DNA of 32,632 bases, taken from NCBI GenBank assembly GCA_025060195.1, contig JANXCQ010000014.1, positions 77,829-110,460 of the forward strand, written 5' to 3'. The first letter of the stretch is position 1; each line of letters starts with the position of its first letter. Below the pieces are notes generated by a model that saw only the letters and a program-made list of their open reading frames with translations, did not search any database and was not told the origin of the DNA. The DNA comes from Gemmatales bacterium (GTDB taxonomy: Bacteria; Planctomycetota; Planctomycetia; Gemmatales; HRBIN36). A program made the translations under genes and the position numbers. This document shows positions 18,115 to 26,082 of the stretch, piece by piece.

Positions 18115-18930
18115 ATGTCGGAAACCCTCAAACGGGGCCAAAGTGGCCCTCCCGCGATTAACGCCTTGTTGGCGAAATACCTGAGTCGGCTGCGGACAGA
18201 AGCGGCGTTGCACGGCCTGTGGGAGAGCCCGCCTGCCAGCGAAGTTGAGCCGTATCAACCCGCCGAGGTGAACGTCCTGGAATCCCGTACTGCCCTGGAA
18301 GAAGCGTTGGCAGCAGCGCATTGGCTACTCGACGATCCCACCCAACGCACGCAATTTCAAGTGCGCCCTATGCGGCACGTTCCCGAGTGGGCGAATCTGC
18401 TTCGCCGCGTTGAGCCTATGCCGTTCGTGCCTTTCGCCCTGGGCTATTTCCCCCAATTGGTGCGCGACGTGCACCTAGTCTGGCAGACCGACCCCACTCA
18501 ATGGAAGCCCCCTCAAGCCGGCACGACCTACAGCGGCCTCTGGGAATGGGGGGAACTAATGCTGGCACAGATGCGGCCCGCTGAGGCGCTCTTCGCGGCA
18601 GCTGTCTTGCGGCTACTCGGCCAGACACGGGAAGCCCGTCAACTGTTGCGTGCTATCAAGGGACAGGCCCCTGCCTCTTGGCACTTGTTGCTCTTGAACG
18701 AAGACGCGGCCCTGGCTTGGCACGAGGGCGACTATACCACTGCAGCAACCATACTGGAATCTGCGAACAGCGAGGCCCCGCCGATCTGCTTCAATCGCGG
18801 CCTAAATCAACTTTTGCAGGGAAAGCCTCATCTGGCCCGGGAGCAACTGGCCCGTGCGGTAGCGCAACTGCCTGAGACGTCAGCCTGGCATCACCTCGCG
18901 CAGATGTATCGCCTCCTAGCCGAGCGATAA
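18115..18930 (+). CDS. Hypothetical protein with a helical-repeat (TPR-like) C-terminus
   Basis: A cytoplasmic protein of about 271 residues, function unknown. The frame is open back to 17998, but the ATG at 18115 is chosen because GGGAGG (18102-18107) lies 7 bases before it; the upstream residues look non-coding. The N-terminal half is rich in Pro, Trp and Glu, with ALEEALAAAHWLLDD and the VPEWANLLRRVEPMPFVPFALGYFP segment. From about residue 145 paired helices appear (MLAQMRPAEALFAAAVLRLLG, TREARQLLRAIKG, AALAWHEGDYTTAATILES, LAREQLARAVAQL), with the Gly, Ala and Pro spacing of TPR repeats. No signal peptide or membrane helix. Its last 140 bases run antisense into the 3' end of the glycosyltransferase gene. 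Confidence 0.75.
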   Translation: MSETLKRGQSGPPAINALLAKYLSRLRTEAALHGLWESPPASEVEPYQPAEVNVLESRTALEEALAAAHWLLDDPTQRTQFQVRPMRHVPEWANLLRRVEPMPFVPFALGYFPQLVRDVHLVWQTDPTQWKPPQAGTTYSGLWEWGELMLAQMRPAEALFAAAVLRLLGQTREARQLLRAIKGQAPASWHLLLLNEDAALAWHEGDYTTAATILESANSEAPPICFNRGLNQLLQGKPHLAREQLARAVAQLPETSAWHHLAQMYRLLAER

Positions 18931-20725
18931 TCGGTTCCAGGCACCGTGCCGAGGCCGATTCGGGCGCACGATTCTTCACCAATAAGATTTCCCGCGCTCT
19001 CGTGAAATCCCAATAGCTGCCGAGCATTGTGTGAGGTTGTCGCAGCATCGGTAAGAGCCGCTCTTCCCACCACGGCCTGGAAACGATGAGATAACTCTCC
19101 AGCGGATGCTCAAGCCAATCCTGAGCGTCGTGGACCTCGCGCAAATTGGCCACGGGGCGTTGAACATAGAAAACAATACTCGGCTGAAACCAGCCGTAAC
19201 AGGCCACGCGAATCTCCCGTTCGCTCTGCGTTTGTCGAATGGCTTCCCCAAGACGATGAGCAATTTTCGCCGGATGGACTAACGTCGGGCCAAAAGCCGC
19301 TCCTACTGCCACAAAAGCAACGCCACTGATTAGACAGCTACCCACTACGGCGAGATAACGTCCACGATGCCAGGCCCATACCGCCAATATCGTACCGATT
19401 ACGGGTAGCAATCCCAGCCAGCTAAGCCGCGCCAAATCGGGAATTGTCCTACCTTCAAGTAACGGCACGAAAATCACGCCACTGGCCACGAGGATACCCA
19501 CGCTCACGCCCACTCCGATCAGTCCCCAAACGGCGAGCGTTGTTGCGATCATCCAGCCGGGAGCTTCCGTTTGCTTGGTCATCCAAGCGACTAACCACAC
19601 GCTGGTCAGTAAAGCTAACGCGGGATAAATCGGGGCGACGTAATTCGGCAATTTCGTCTGGGCCAGCGAGAAAAATACCAGCCAAGTCGCACACCAGCAA
19701 GCCAGGAAACGCAGCGCACTCGCTGAATGCGACGCTGTTCCCGAATTCGACGAATCGCTGGCAGCATGCCTATGACTGCGCTGCTGATACCACTGCACCA
19801 GCATCACCGTCAGCGCCAACACCAACCACGCTGACCACGGCGCGAAGCCGACCAGAATTCCCAGCGGGTGATACCAAATCCCGCCACGATGACCTTCTAA
19901 CGGAGTGGTGAACCGTTCCACGTGATGGCGACCGAAGAAGCCGAGCAACCACTCGCCTTTCGTCGCCACTCCCACAGCAATGTACCACGGCAGCGTTACG
20001 ACCAGCCAAAGGACGATACCCCAAACCAGCCAGCGATTCCATAATAGCGACAATTTCCGCTGCCAAATGAGAAACAAACCCACGGCGGTCATGGGCAACA
20101 GTATTCCGACCAAGCCTTTGGTCAGCGTCGCCAATCCCGTGAACAGGCCGAACCAGGCAAGCCAACTCGGACGAGCGTGAGCGATGCCCAACCAGGCGCT
20201 GGTCAGGGCCGCGGTCGTCCACAAAATCAGTAAGGCATCGGGCGTCACGGCATGGCTCAGCACATTGAACAAAATGGCCGACGCCAGCATCATCCCGGCC
20301 AGGAGACCTGTCAAGCGCCCGAACATGCTCCAACCAAGCCCATACGTCAGGATACAGGTCGCGATTCCTGCCAACGCTGACGGTAGTCGTGCCGACCATT
20401 CGCTCACACCGAAGCATTCGAAACTAAGCATAATCAGCCAATACGGCAAAATCGGCTTATCGGTGCGCAACTCATAATTGAACGTCGGCACGATCCAGTC
20501 ATCCGCTTCCCACATCTCGCGGGCACACTCAGCATTGCGAGCCTCGTCCACGTCCCATAAACTGTGCGCACCCAGGTTCGGTAACATACACAACGCCGCG
20601 GTCAAAGCAACGGCCACGATGTCGAACCAACTCCGTTGCAGGACTGCTCGCTTGGGCACATGTTGGCCGACTACCTGACAACATGAATCCTGCGTTGCTT
20701 CCATGAGCCGAGCGCGGGAGATCAT
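18791..20725 (-). CDS. GT39/ArnT-like membrane glycosyltransferase
   Basis: An integral membrane glycosyltransferase of the GT-C fold (644 residues) that moves a sugar from a polyprenyl-phosphate carrier to a lipid or protein on the outer side of the membrane. After a short cytoplasmic N-terminus and first helix comes the family signature loop LWDVDEARNAECAREMW, with the acidic pair Asp60-Glu61 that acts as the base or metal site, then LRTDKPILPYWL. About ten to twelve helices follow to about residue 500, with the PMT-type LATLTKGLVGILLP and LPWYIAVG segments and a soluble C-terminal domain. The acceptor is not predictable. ATG 20725 has an AAGGA site; ATG 20704 has none. The last 46 or so residues lie antisense to the helical-repeat gene and look unlike the domain, so the original stop may have been lost. 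tRNA-His lies upstream. Confidence 0.92.
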   Translation of the reverse strand: MISRARLMEATQDSCCQVVGQHVPKRAVLQRSWFDIVAVALTAALCMLPNLGAHSLWDVDEARNAECAREMWEADDWIVPTFNYELRTDKPILPYWLIMLSFECFGVSEWSARLPSALAGIATCILTYGLGWSMFGRLTGLLAGMMLASAILFNVLSHAVTPDALLILWTTAALTSAWLGIAHARPSWLAWFGLFTGLATLTKGLVGILLPMTAVGLFLIWQRKLSLLWNRWLVWGIVLWLVVTLPWYIAVGVATKGEWLLGFFGRHHVERFTTPLEGHRGGIWYHPLGILVGFAPWSAWLVLALTVMLVQWYQQRSHRHAASDSSNSGTASHSASALRFLACWCATWLVFFSLAQTKLPNYVAPIYPALALLTSVWLVAWMTKQTEAPGWMIATTLAVWGLIGVGVSVGILVASGVIFVPLLEGRTIPDLARLSWLGLLPVIGTILAVWAWHRGRYLAVVGSCLISGVAFVAVGAAFGPTLVHPAKIAHRLGEAIRQTQSEREIRVACYGWFQPSIVFYVQRPVANLREVHDAQDWLEHPLESYLIVSRPWWEERLLPMLRQPHTMLGSYWDFTRAREILLVKNRAPESASARCLEPIIARLGGDTSARGDARLTSQAVALPHGPVAPGPDEAFPAKVDLGRD

Positions 20726-20864
20726 TATTCAGGCTTCCTTGCCGTTTCTTCCACATGGCGACCACACATTAGCAGCTCTTATCTACCTGTCGCTGAACCT
20801 TGAGCTAACGCTTCATCAGGTAAGGTACAGAGGGAAAGACTTTACTGGTCGCCTCCTAGCTCAG

Positions 20865-20939
20865 GGTGAGAGAGGGGACTCGAACCCCCAACCCCCAGAT
20901 CCACAGTCTGGTGCTCTAGCCGGTTGAGCTACTCTCACC
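20865..20939 (-). tRNA. tRNA-His (anticodon GTG)
   Basis: Minus-strand cloverleaf. The acceptor arm GTGAGAG pairs with CTCTCAC, with the extra 5' G (position -1, base 20939) that marks histidine tRNAs opposite discriminator C. The anticodon stem CCAGA/TCTGG holds CTGTGGA with anticodon GTG, and the T-arm holds GGTTCGAGTCC. CCA is not encoded. Confidence 0.96.
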
Positions 20940-21317
20940 ATGCTGATTGACGTTGCTGGCCTGCTTCCGCCTATTAATCCTAATCCTACCATCGCCCATG
21001 GCAAGCCCGATTGCCTCAACAAAGACGAAAGCCACGCAATTTGGCACGTCGTCCATTTTCCGGTTAGTCTCTTTGCAACTTATACCACTATAAGGCAACT
21101 GACATCCAGGTACGAACCGAACCTCGTGACCATGCTCTAGGAGAATCGGGCGCCGCCTCACCAGAGCGTTATTATTCAGTATCGAAACCGCAGAGGACAC
21201 GGATTGGCGAAGCACACAAACAGAGAGCATAGCCAGCCGTTCAGACGAGCCTAGGTAGAATTGTCCCGAAGATCGCCCCTTATACCACTTAGTCTCAGGC
21301 ACTTGACCGTCACTTTT
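20940..21317. other. Intergenic stretch upstream of tRNA-His
   Basis: I see no gene here. Base 20981-20991 carries TAATCCTACCA, which reads TGGTAGGATTA on the tRNA strand and recurs ahead of tRNA-Val. A convincing -35/-10 pair for tRNA-His was not found; TAGGATTAGGATTAAT just inside this region is the best AT-rich candidate. Confidence 0.35.
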
Positions 21318-21491
21318 TTAGCGTTCTTTTAGGTAATCTGCGATTGCTCGTGTTACGACTCGTCTTGATTGCAGCCTAGGGATCAAGAATGAGTGCGGGA
21401 TAAACACCTTCAGCACCTCGGAAGCCTGAAATTCCGCGGAGCTGAACCAGCCTCCAAACTGGTGTTGTTGTACCCGAACGCTGTACGCCAC

Positions 21492-21686
21492 TCAAGGCGG
21501 GAACACAGAAGGCGGTATGGAAGGCGGCACAGGTGCAGGCAACGCCTCTGAGGGTGGTGGTATTACGGGCGGTAATGTTTCGGCAGTGCCCGGCGACCGC
21601 GCGGGCCAAGCATAATCCATAAGGTCGGCAATCGGAGCCGTGCTGCACCCAGCTAACAGTACCAACAAAACCAGGCCCCACCGCAT
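21492..21686 (-). CDS. Small proline-rich lipoprotein
   Basis: A 64-residue lipoprotein. Residues 1-14 are a compact signal sequence (MRWGLVLLVL) ending in the lipobox LAGC, with Cys14 as the lipidated residue. After STAPIADLMDYAWPARSPG comes a proline-rich tail (14 Pro in the last 26 residues), likely an extended spacer in the periplasm. A GGGAGGG site lies 8 bases before the ATG, which supports this start over a longer reading from 21806. After the TGA the same frame stays open for 57 more codons to TAA 21318-21320, and that part looks coding-like, so the gene could once have been longer. Such short proline-rich lipoproteins are common and often unnamed in planctomycetes. It stands between tRNA-His and the nuclease gene. 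Confidence 0.7.
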   Translation of the reverse strand: MRWGLVLLVLLAGCSTAPIADLMDYAWPARSPGTAETLPPVIPPPSEALPAPVPPSIPPSVFPP

Positions 21687-21871
21687 CCTCGGTTCCCTCC
21701 CATGTTTGTAGAATGCGACCATATAACGCGAATCCCCTGCGTCAATCCCATTTTGGCAAACGACAAACGGCCCGCCTATGAAACCCTGCGGGAAACTCCT
21801 TGCCAACCTCGCAGGCCTTGGAGCATGGGCAAAACCTGCCCGAATCTCATCGAGGCCGATACCTCACTCAA

Positions 21872-22270
21872 CTAACTGCCCAACGCTTCCTCGAGCACGC
21901 TTTCATTCACATAGATAGGCACACGGCAGGTAACAGCTAAAGCGATAGCATCGCTCGGTCGGCTATCCACTTCTATTAATTCCCCATCCTTGCGAATCCG
22001 CAGTTGGGCGTAATAAGTGTGATTTTGCAGGTCGTTTATAATAATGTCTTGCAATTCGCCCCCCAGCGACTCGATCACGCTCGCCAGCAAATCATGCGTG
22101 AGCGGACGTGGCGATGGTATACCTTTTACCCGTCGCTCGATACTCGTGGCCTCAAAGATGCCGATGACAATGGGAAAACACCGTTCTCCCTCAACTTCCT
22201 TCAGATAGATGACCTGTTGATCCTGAATTTCGCTGATCACAATCCGCCGCAGCTCCATTTGCACGGGCAC
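21872..22270 (-). CDS. Bifunctional nuclease family protein (BFN/DUF151)
   Basis: A 132-residue cytoplasmic protein of the BFN-1 domain family (DUF151), members of which show DNase and RNase activity. The body begins MELRRIVISEIQDQQVIYLKE, then the family-defining FPIVIGIFEATSIERRVKG, LTHDLLASVIESLGGEL, LRIRKDGELIEVDSRPSDAIALA and VPIYVNESV at the end. The whole domain is intact and of normal length. The frame is open back to 22363, but the GTG at 22270 is preferred: GGAGG lies 8 bases upstream, and VPVQMELRRIVI fits the common start of planctomycete members. It is divergent from the D-glutamate cyclase-like gene (148 bases between starts), so the gap probably holds two promoters. Confidence 0.9.
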   Translation of the reverse strand: MPVQMELRRIVISEIQDQQVIYLKEVEGERCFPIVIGIFEATSIERRVKGIPSPRPLTHDLLASVIESLGGELQDIIINDLQNHTYYAQLRIRKDGELIEVDSRPSDAIALAVTCRVPIYVNESVLEEALGS

Positions 22271-22418
22271 GGAATCATCCTCCGACAAGATTTGCCAAAG
22301 TCCGACCAATCTGCCGCACGCAACAAAATTATAGTTTTTCGCGCCACTCAGGAAGTAGAGCAATAGTCACGAAGCTCGCGTCGCAAACCGCCTCTTGTAA
22401 CGCCAGGAAACACTGCAC

Positions 22419-23408
22419 ATGCCTCCTAACTGGGCTGAGCCGATTCTGCAGGTCGTGTGGCACGATTTGGCACGCCGGGGCCTCGACCGTGTCTGGCCCG
22501 TGCCACAACGCTGGCAAGACTTCGAAGATGCTTGCACGTATCTGGTCAATCATGGGCCCGCCGTGAGCATAGTCACTGGTTTCTTTATTCCTCAATCTAG
22601 TGCTTGGGAAAGCGACGGCCCCCCGGGAGCTATCTTTCTCGGAAGGTGTCTCGACCGTTTAGGTCAAGCGGTCTGCTTTTATGCCGAGGAAACTTTGGCG
22701 GACATTCTCCGCTTGGCGCTCGACCAGTGCCATCAAACTCTCCCAGTCTCAACTTTTCCAGCGACGGAAAAACTTGCCTCCTGGTGGCAGCAGGAGCGTT
22801 TCCGCTTTGCCGAACGACAGTGGTGTCTCATCAGCGTCGAACGACCAGGTCCGGCCCACACGCCCATCTCGCTGGCTCGTCAAACCGATGACCCCCACGT
22901 TCACCAGCAGTTTCTCGCCACCGTGCCACCTGCCGATTGGGATCGCCTGCACACTATGTCTGCGCTTGATGTAACGTCCTACCATTGGCCCGTGCATCTT
23001 TGGCTCGAGCAGGGCCAAGTTCCGTTACTAGCCATCGGCGACGGCGGGAACGAACTCGGAATGGGCAAAATTCCCTGGCAGCAACTGGCTCAGTATGTAC
23101 CCCAGGGCGCTCGCATTGCCTGCCGCATTTCCGCCGACTGGCTCATAATTGCCACTGTCAGTAACTGGGCCGCTTACGCATTGGCCGCTGCGCTGTGTCT
23201 GCTGCACAATGCAAAGGAGCTTTTCCTAGAGCTGGCTAACCCCGACCAAGAATTGCAACTCTGGCGCAAAGTCTGCCAGACTTATCCACTATGCGATGGA
23301 TTGACGGGCCAACCTGCTTGCCGAAACCGTGATTTCTTTGTTGACGGCCTACCTTGGCACAAACACGCCCTGGTGCTTACACGACTAACTGAAACAATAC
23401 GAGGTTGA
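22419..23408 (+). CDS. DUF4392 protein, D-glutamate cyclase-like
   Basis: A 329-residue protein of the DUF4392 family, related to the C-terminal half of mammalian DGLUCY (D-glutamate cyclase), which turns D-glutamate into 5-oxo-D-proline. Two conserved blocks are visible: VTGFFIP (52-58) with ESDGPPGA (64-71), and IGDGGNELGMGK (206-217), the Gly-rich acidic motif likely to form the active site. Between them the chain is variable and rich in Trp and Gln. No signal peptide or membrane helix. An AGGA site stands 9 bases before the ATG. It is single-gene, divergent from the BFN gene, and followed by tRNA-Val on the other strand. A role in disposal of D-glutamate from peptidoglycan turnover is inference. 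Confidence 0.85.
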   Translation: MPPNWAEPILQVVWHDLARRGLDRVWPVPQRWQDFEDACTYLVNHGPAVSIVTGFFIPQSSAWESDGPPGAIFLGRCLDRLGQAVCFYAEETLADILRLALDQCHQTLPVSTFPATEKLASWWQQERFRFAERQWCLISVERPGPAHTPISLARQTDDPHVHQQFLATVPPADWDRLHTMSALDVTSYHWPVHLWLEQGQVPLLAIGDGGNELGMGKIPWQQLAQYVPQGARIACRISADWLIIATVSNWAAYALAAALCLLHNAKELFLELANPDQELQLWRKVCQTYPLCDGLTGQPACRNRDFFVDGLPWHKHALVLTRLTETIRG

Positions 23409-23473
23409 ACACGCTAAATTCCCATGGCCAAGTCTGACGTGTGTGCGATGCCAACACCGTCGAGCACTACCAA

Positions 23474-23547
23474 TGGGCGCTGAGGGATTCGAACCCCCGA
23501 CCTCATGGGTGTGATCCATGCGCTCTAGCCAGCTGAGCTAAGCGCCC
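23474..23547 (-). tRNA. tRNA-Val (anticodon CAC)
   Basis: A 74-base cloverleaf on the minus strand. The acceptor arm GGGCGCT pairs with AGCGCCC, anticodon stem CATGG/CCATG holds ATCACAC with anticodon CAC, and the T-arm holds GGTTCGAATCC. Discriminator A; no encoded CCA. Confidence 0.97.
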
Positions 23548-23581
23548 AATCGTGCCACGCAATCTTAATCCTACCACCATT

Positions 23582-23610
23582 ATTATAAGAAACGCATTGC
23601 ACATCTACAA
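23582..23610 (-). promoter_or_regulatory. Promoter of the tRNA-Val gene
   Basis: On the minus strand: -35 TTGTAG (23610-23605), 17-base spacer, perfect -10 TATAAT (23587-23582), ending 34 bases before the tRNA. A motif TGGTAGGATTA (23576-23566) shared with the tRNA-His leader lies between. Confidence 0.7.
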
Positions 23611-23932
23611 GACCATCGCAGTTGGATGCCGACCGCTTGTATCCAGGCTGCCCCTGCGTCCACTGAATGCGTGATAGCGACTGGTCGAACTGCGAACGAA
23701 TCCTTCCCCAGCGTAGTCCGTTCCGGAAGTCATACAATATCTGCTGACGCGTTTTCGCAGGGTAACACCACGGGTGCTTATAGAACACATGCTTATATAT
23801 GTATGTTTGCAGATCGATCGTACAAGCCGCCTTCCTGGGCCGGCCAAACGGCACCGTAGAACACTGCGATAGACAGGGAAGTTCGGATAGAATAAAGTAA
23901 AGCTTAAACACGTCCAGCACCCCATCGCACGA
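23611..23932. other. Intergenic stretch between tRNA-Val and tRNA-Met
   Basis: No gene recognised. A long minus-strand open frame spans the whole region, but it runs through both tRNAs, carries no ribosome site and shows no domain, so I treat it as chance. The AT-rich AATAAAGTAAAG just before tRNA-Met may include its promoter, but a clear -35 was not found. Confidence 0.4.
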
Positions 23933-24005
<73 letters not shown>

Positions 24006-24034
24006 TTGAAAACTAGACATCACTCTGGTCTGGC

Positions 24035-25063
24035 TTATGTGTTTATACTGACCATTCGTCCCGAAGTGGCCGATTCAATCTCCTTATAACACAACAGCAA
24101 AGCAACGCGAGCTAGTTCGCCACTTAGTTCCCGCGGAGCACGACCGGAGGCCACGGCATCGACCGCCGCTTGCAATTCAGCCGTAAAAGCTGCCGTGGGA
24201 TCGTCGCCGCCAGATAAAGCAGGCCGATCAATGCGTCCATCCGCATGATACACCGTCAAAGGCGTGCCCAATCGATAACTGACCGTGGCCTTCTCGAAAT
24301 ATAATTCGAAGCCATGAGTAAATTCGCGCCCCTTCTGACATAAGGCCCCGCTCGAACACGTCAAGCAAGCCGGCCCATCGCTCCCATAAATATAGTGGGT
24401 GCTTAGATGGGTTACCACACCATTTTCCACCACACCTCGTGAATAGACTGCCTTAGGCACCCCTGCTAGCAACGCCACGAAGTGCGTATCATGAATATGC
24501 AGATCAATCGCAGGCCCACCCGTTTTCGAAGGATCGGCAATCTCGGCAGACCAATCAGGCTTACTGATAATACGGTCCAGGTGTCCCGCTAATAACCTGC
24601 CAGCTTCGCCGGAACGAGCCCAGTGCAGCACCCAAGCAAATTCCGCCACATAAGGCAGCACCTGCGCCACCATCAGCAACTTACCAGCGCGTTGCGCCTC
24701 TTCGACTAAGCGATCCGCCTCTTCAAGCTTCAAGGCGATCGGTTTTTCGACTAACACATGTTTTCCCGCACGCAAGGCTTCTAAACTGGCCCCGGCGTGG
24801 AGGTGAGTAGGCAGACATATATCCACTAAGTCTATATCTGGGTCGGCTAATAATTCACTAAGCTGACTATAGGTCTTAATTCCGCGCAAATCCATAACCT
24901 GACCTGGGGGCCCAAAGTTACCGCGAATGCCACGCCAATCGCCTGACCGTTTTTTCGCATCCCGACTAACAATCGCTGTCACTTGCCCGCTAACCAGCCG
25001 CTGTGCCGCTAAGTAATGGATCATGCCCATGAACCCGATACCTACGATACCAATGCGCACCAT
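24035..25063 (-). CDS. Gfo/Idh/MocA-family oxidoreductase (cytoplasmic)
   Basis: A 342-residue NAD(P)-dependent oxidoreductase without an export signal, in contrast to the Tat paralogue at 11.7 kb. Rossmann motif GIVGIGFMG (Gly8, Gly10, Gly13), DICLPTHLHA, and the family signature VLVEKPIAL (Glu106, Lys107, Pro108). The C-terminal domain has GGPAIDLHIHDTHFV, with the His/Asp active-site helix. An ATG six bases upstream (25069) lies only one base from the GGAGG site, while the ATG at 25063 has a normal 7-base spacing, so I chose the latter. Unusual: a loop ACLTCSSGALC carries three cysteines (233, 236, 242) where relatives usually have small apolar residues. It is the last gene of a probable dnaE, FAH hydrolase, oxidoreductase run. 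A sugar or inositol-type substrate is inferred. Confidence 0.92.
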   Translation of the reverse strand: MVRIGIVGIGFMGMIHYLAAQRLVSGQVTAIVSRDAKKRSGDWRGIRGNFGPPGQVMDLRGIKTYSQLSELLADPDIDLVDICLPTHLHAGASLEALRAGKHVLVEKPIALKLEEADRLVEEAQRAGKLLMVAQVLPYVAEFAWVLHWARSGEAGRLLAGHLDRIISKPDWSAEIADPSKTGGPAIDLHIHDTHFVALLAGVPKAVYSRGVVENGVVTHLSTHYIYGSDGPACLTCSSGALCQKGREFTHGFELYFEKATVSYRLGTPLTVYHADGRIDRPALSGGDDPTAAFTAELQAAVDAVASGRAPRELSGELARVALLLCYKEIESATSGRMVSINT

Positions 25064-25168
25064 TTTCATCCCTCCGCCAGTTGGATGGTAGATTGCTGAG
25101 TTTCCTAGTGAGCCGAAGTTTAAGTTGCCTATTGACCAAGAGAGCCGGATTCTACTTCAGTTATTAGA

Positions 25169-26032
25169 TCACTCCGATACCACAGGGTTACGTAATACAC
25201 CCAAACGTTCGATTGTAATTTCTACTGTGTCCCCAGATTTCAGAAAAACCGGCGGTTTACGGGCAAATCCCACGCCAGGCGGGGTACCCGTGAATATAAG
25301 ATCCCCAGGTTGTAGAGTCACCACCTGCGATATGTAAGATACTAACTTATCCACGGAAAAAATCATCTGATTAGTATTGCTGCGTTGCATGACTTGGCCG
25401 TTGAGCCGCAGCTCGATATTCAGTTGATGGGGATCGCCGACCTCATCCTTAGTCACTAAAGCTGGGCCTATAGGAGCGAAGGTATCAAACGTTTTTCCTG
25501 CGAGCCATTGACCTCCGGGCTTACGTAATTGCCAGTCGCGGGCCGATACGTCGTGCCCGATGGTATAGCCAACTATGTGTTGTCGCGCTTCCTGTTCGGG
25601 AATATATCGTCCCCGTTTGCCGATTACTATCACTAACTCGGCTTCGTAATCCACCTCTTTACTCACCTTCGGTAAACGAATTGGCTCCTCAGGCCCGATG
25701 ATGGCACTGCTGAATTTACTGAATAACACAGGCTCTGCAGGAATCGGTGCGCCACTTTCGGCCGCGTGATCCCTATAATTCAAGCCAATGCAGATCACTT
25801 TAGGAGGATCTGGAATTGGCGCTGCTAACCGAACAGGACCACGCACAAACGTAGGCCTCTCGTTACGATCCAGTAATTGCTGCAACTGACCCAAGGCTAC
25901 ATCGCCTAGCTCTAATAACTCGCGTAACGACGAAGGTAAGTGCGGCAAGTTGACCGCTATGTCAATATATTTCCCGTCCCGTTCGATACCCGCCCGCAAG
26001 CCCCCGTCTGTATGTAGGGTCACCAATCGCAT
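25169..26032 (-). CDS. Fumarylacetoacetate hydrolase (FAH) family protein
   Basis: A 287-residue hydrolase or decarboxylase of the FAH superfamily, which cleaves C-C bonds in 2-keto acid-like substrates using a divalent metal. The N-terminal small domain is followed by the FAH core: CIGLNYRDHAAES with the catalytic pair His89-Glu92, metal ligands Glu130 and Glu132 in VDYEAELVIVIG and Asp161 in GHDVSARDWQ, then GKTFDTFAPIGPALV and GDLIFTGTPPGVGF. This is the pattern of HpcE/YcgM-like and fumarylpyruvate-type enzymes; the substrate cannot be told. A GGGAG site lies about 7 bases before the ATG. It begins 50 bases after dnaE and is followed 105 bases later by the oxidoreductase, on the same strand. 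A joint role in sugar-acid catabolism is plausible but inferred. Confidence 0.93.
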   Translation of the reverse strand: MRLVTLHTDGGLRAGIERDGKYIDIAVNLPHLPSSLRELLELGDVALGQLQQLLDRNERPTFVRGPVRLAAPIPDPPKVICIGLNYRDHAAESGAPIPAEPVLFSKFSSAIIGPEEPIRLPKVSKEVDYEAELVIVIGKRGRYIPEQEARQHIVGYTIGHDVSARDWQLRKPGGQWLAGKTFDTFAPIGPALVTKDEVGDPHQLNIELRLNGQVMQRSNTNQMIFSVDKLVSYISQVVTLQPGDLIFTGTPPGVGFARKPPVFLKSGDTVEITIERLGVLRNPVVSE

Positions 26033-26082
26033 GAATATCTCCCTATGACGTCATCCTTCGGAAAGTTGCCAACTTCCCACGG

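Noticed and set aside
17725..21494. Stop-codon reassignment, suggested by in-frame stops at 17725, 21492 and 9033
   Set aside because: Both TAA and TGA are involved, and clean housekeeping genes in the window (addB, nfeD, ribBA neighbours) use the same codons as ordinary stops.
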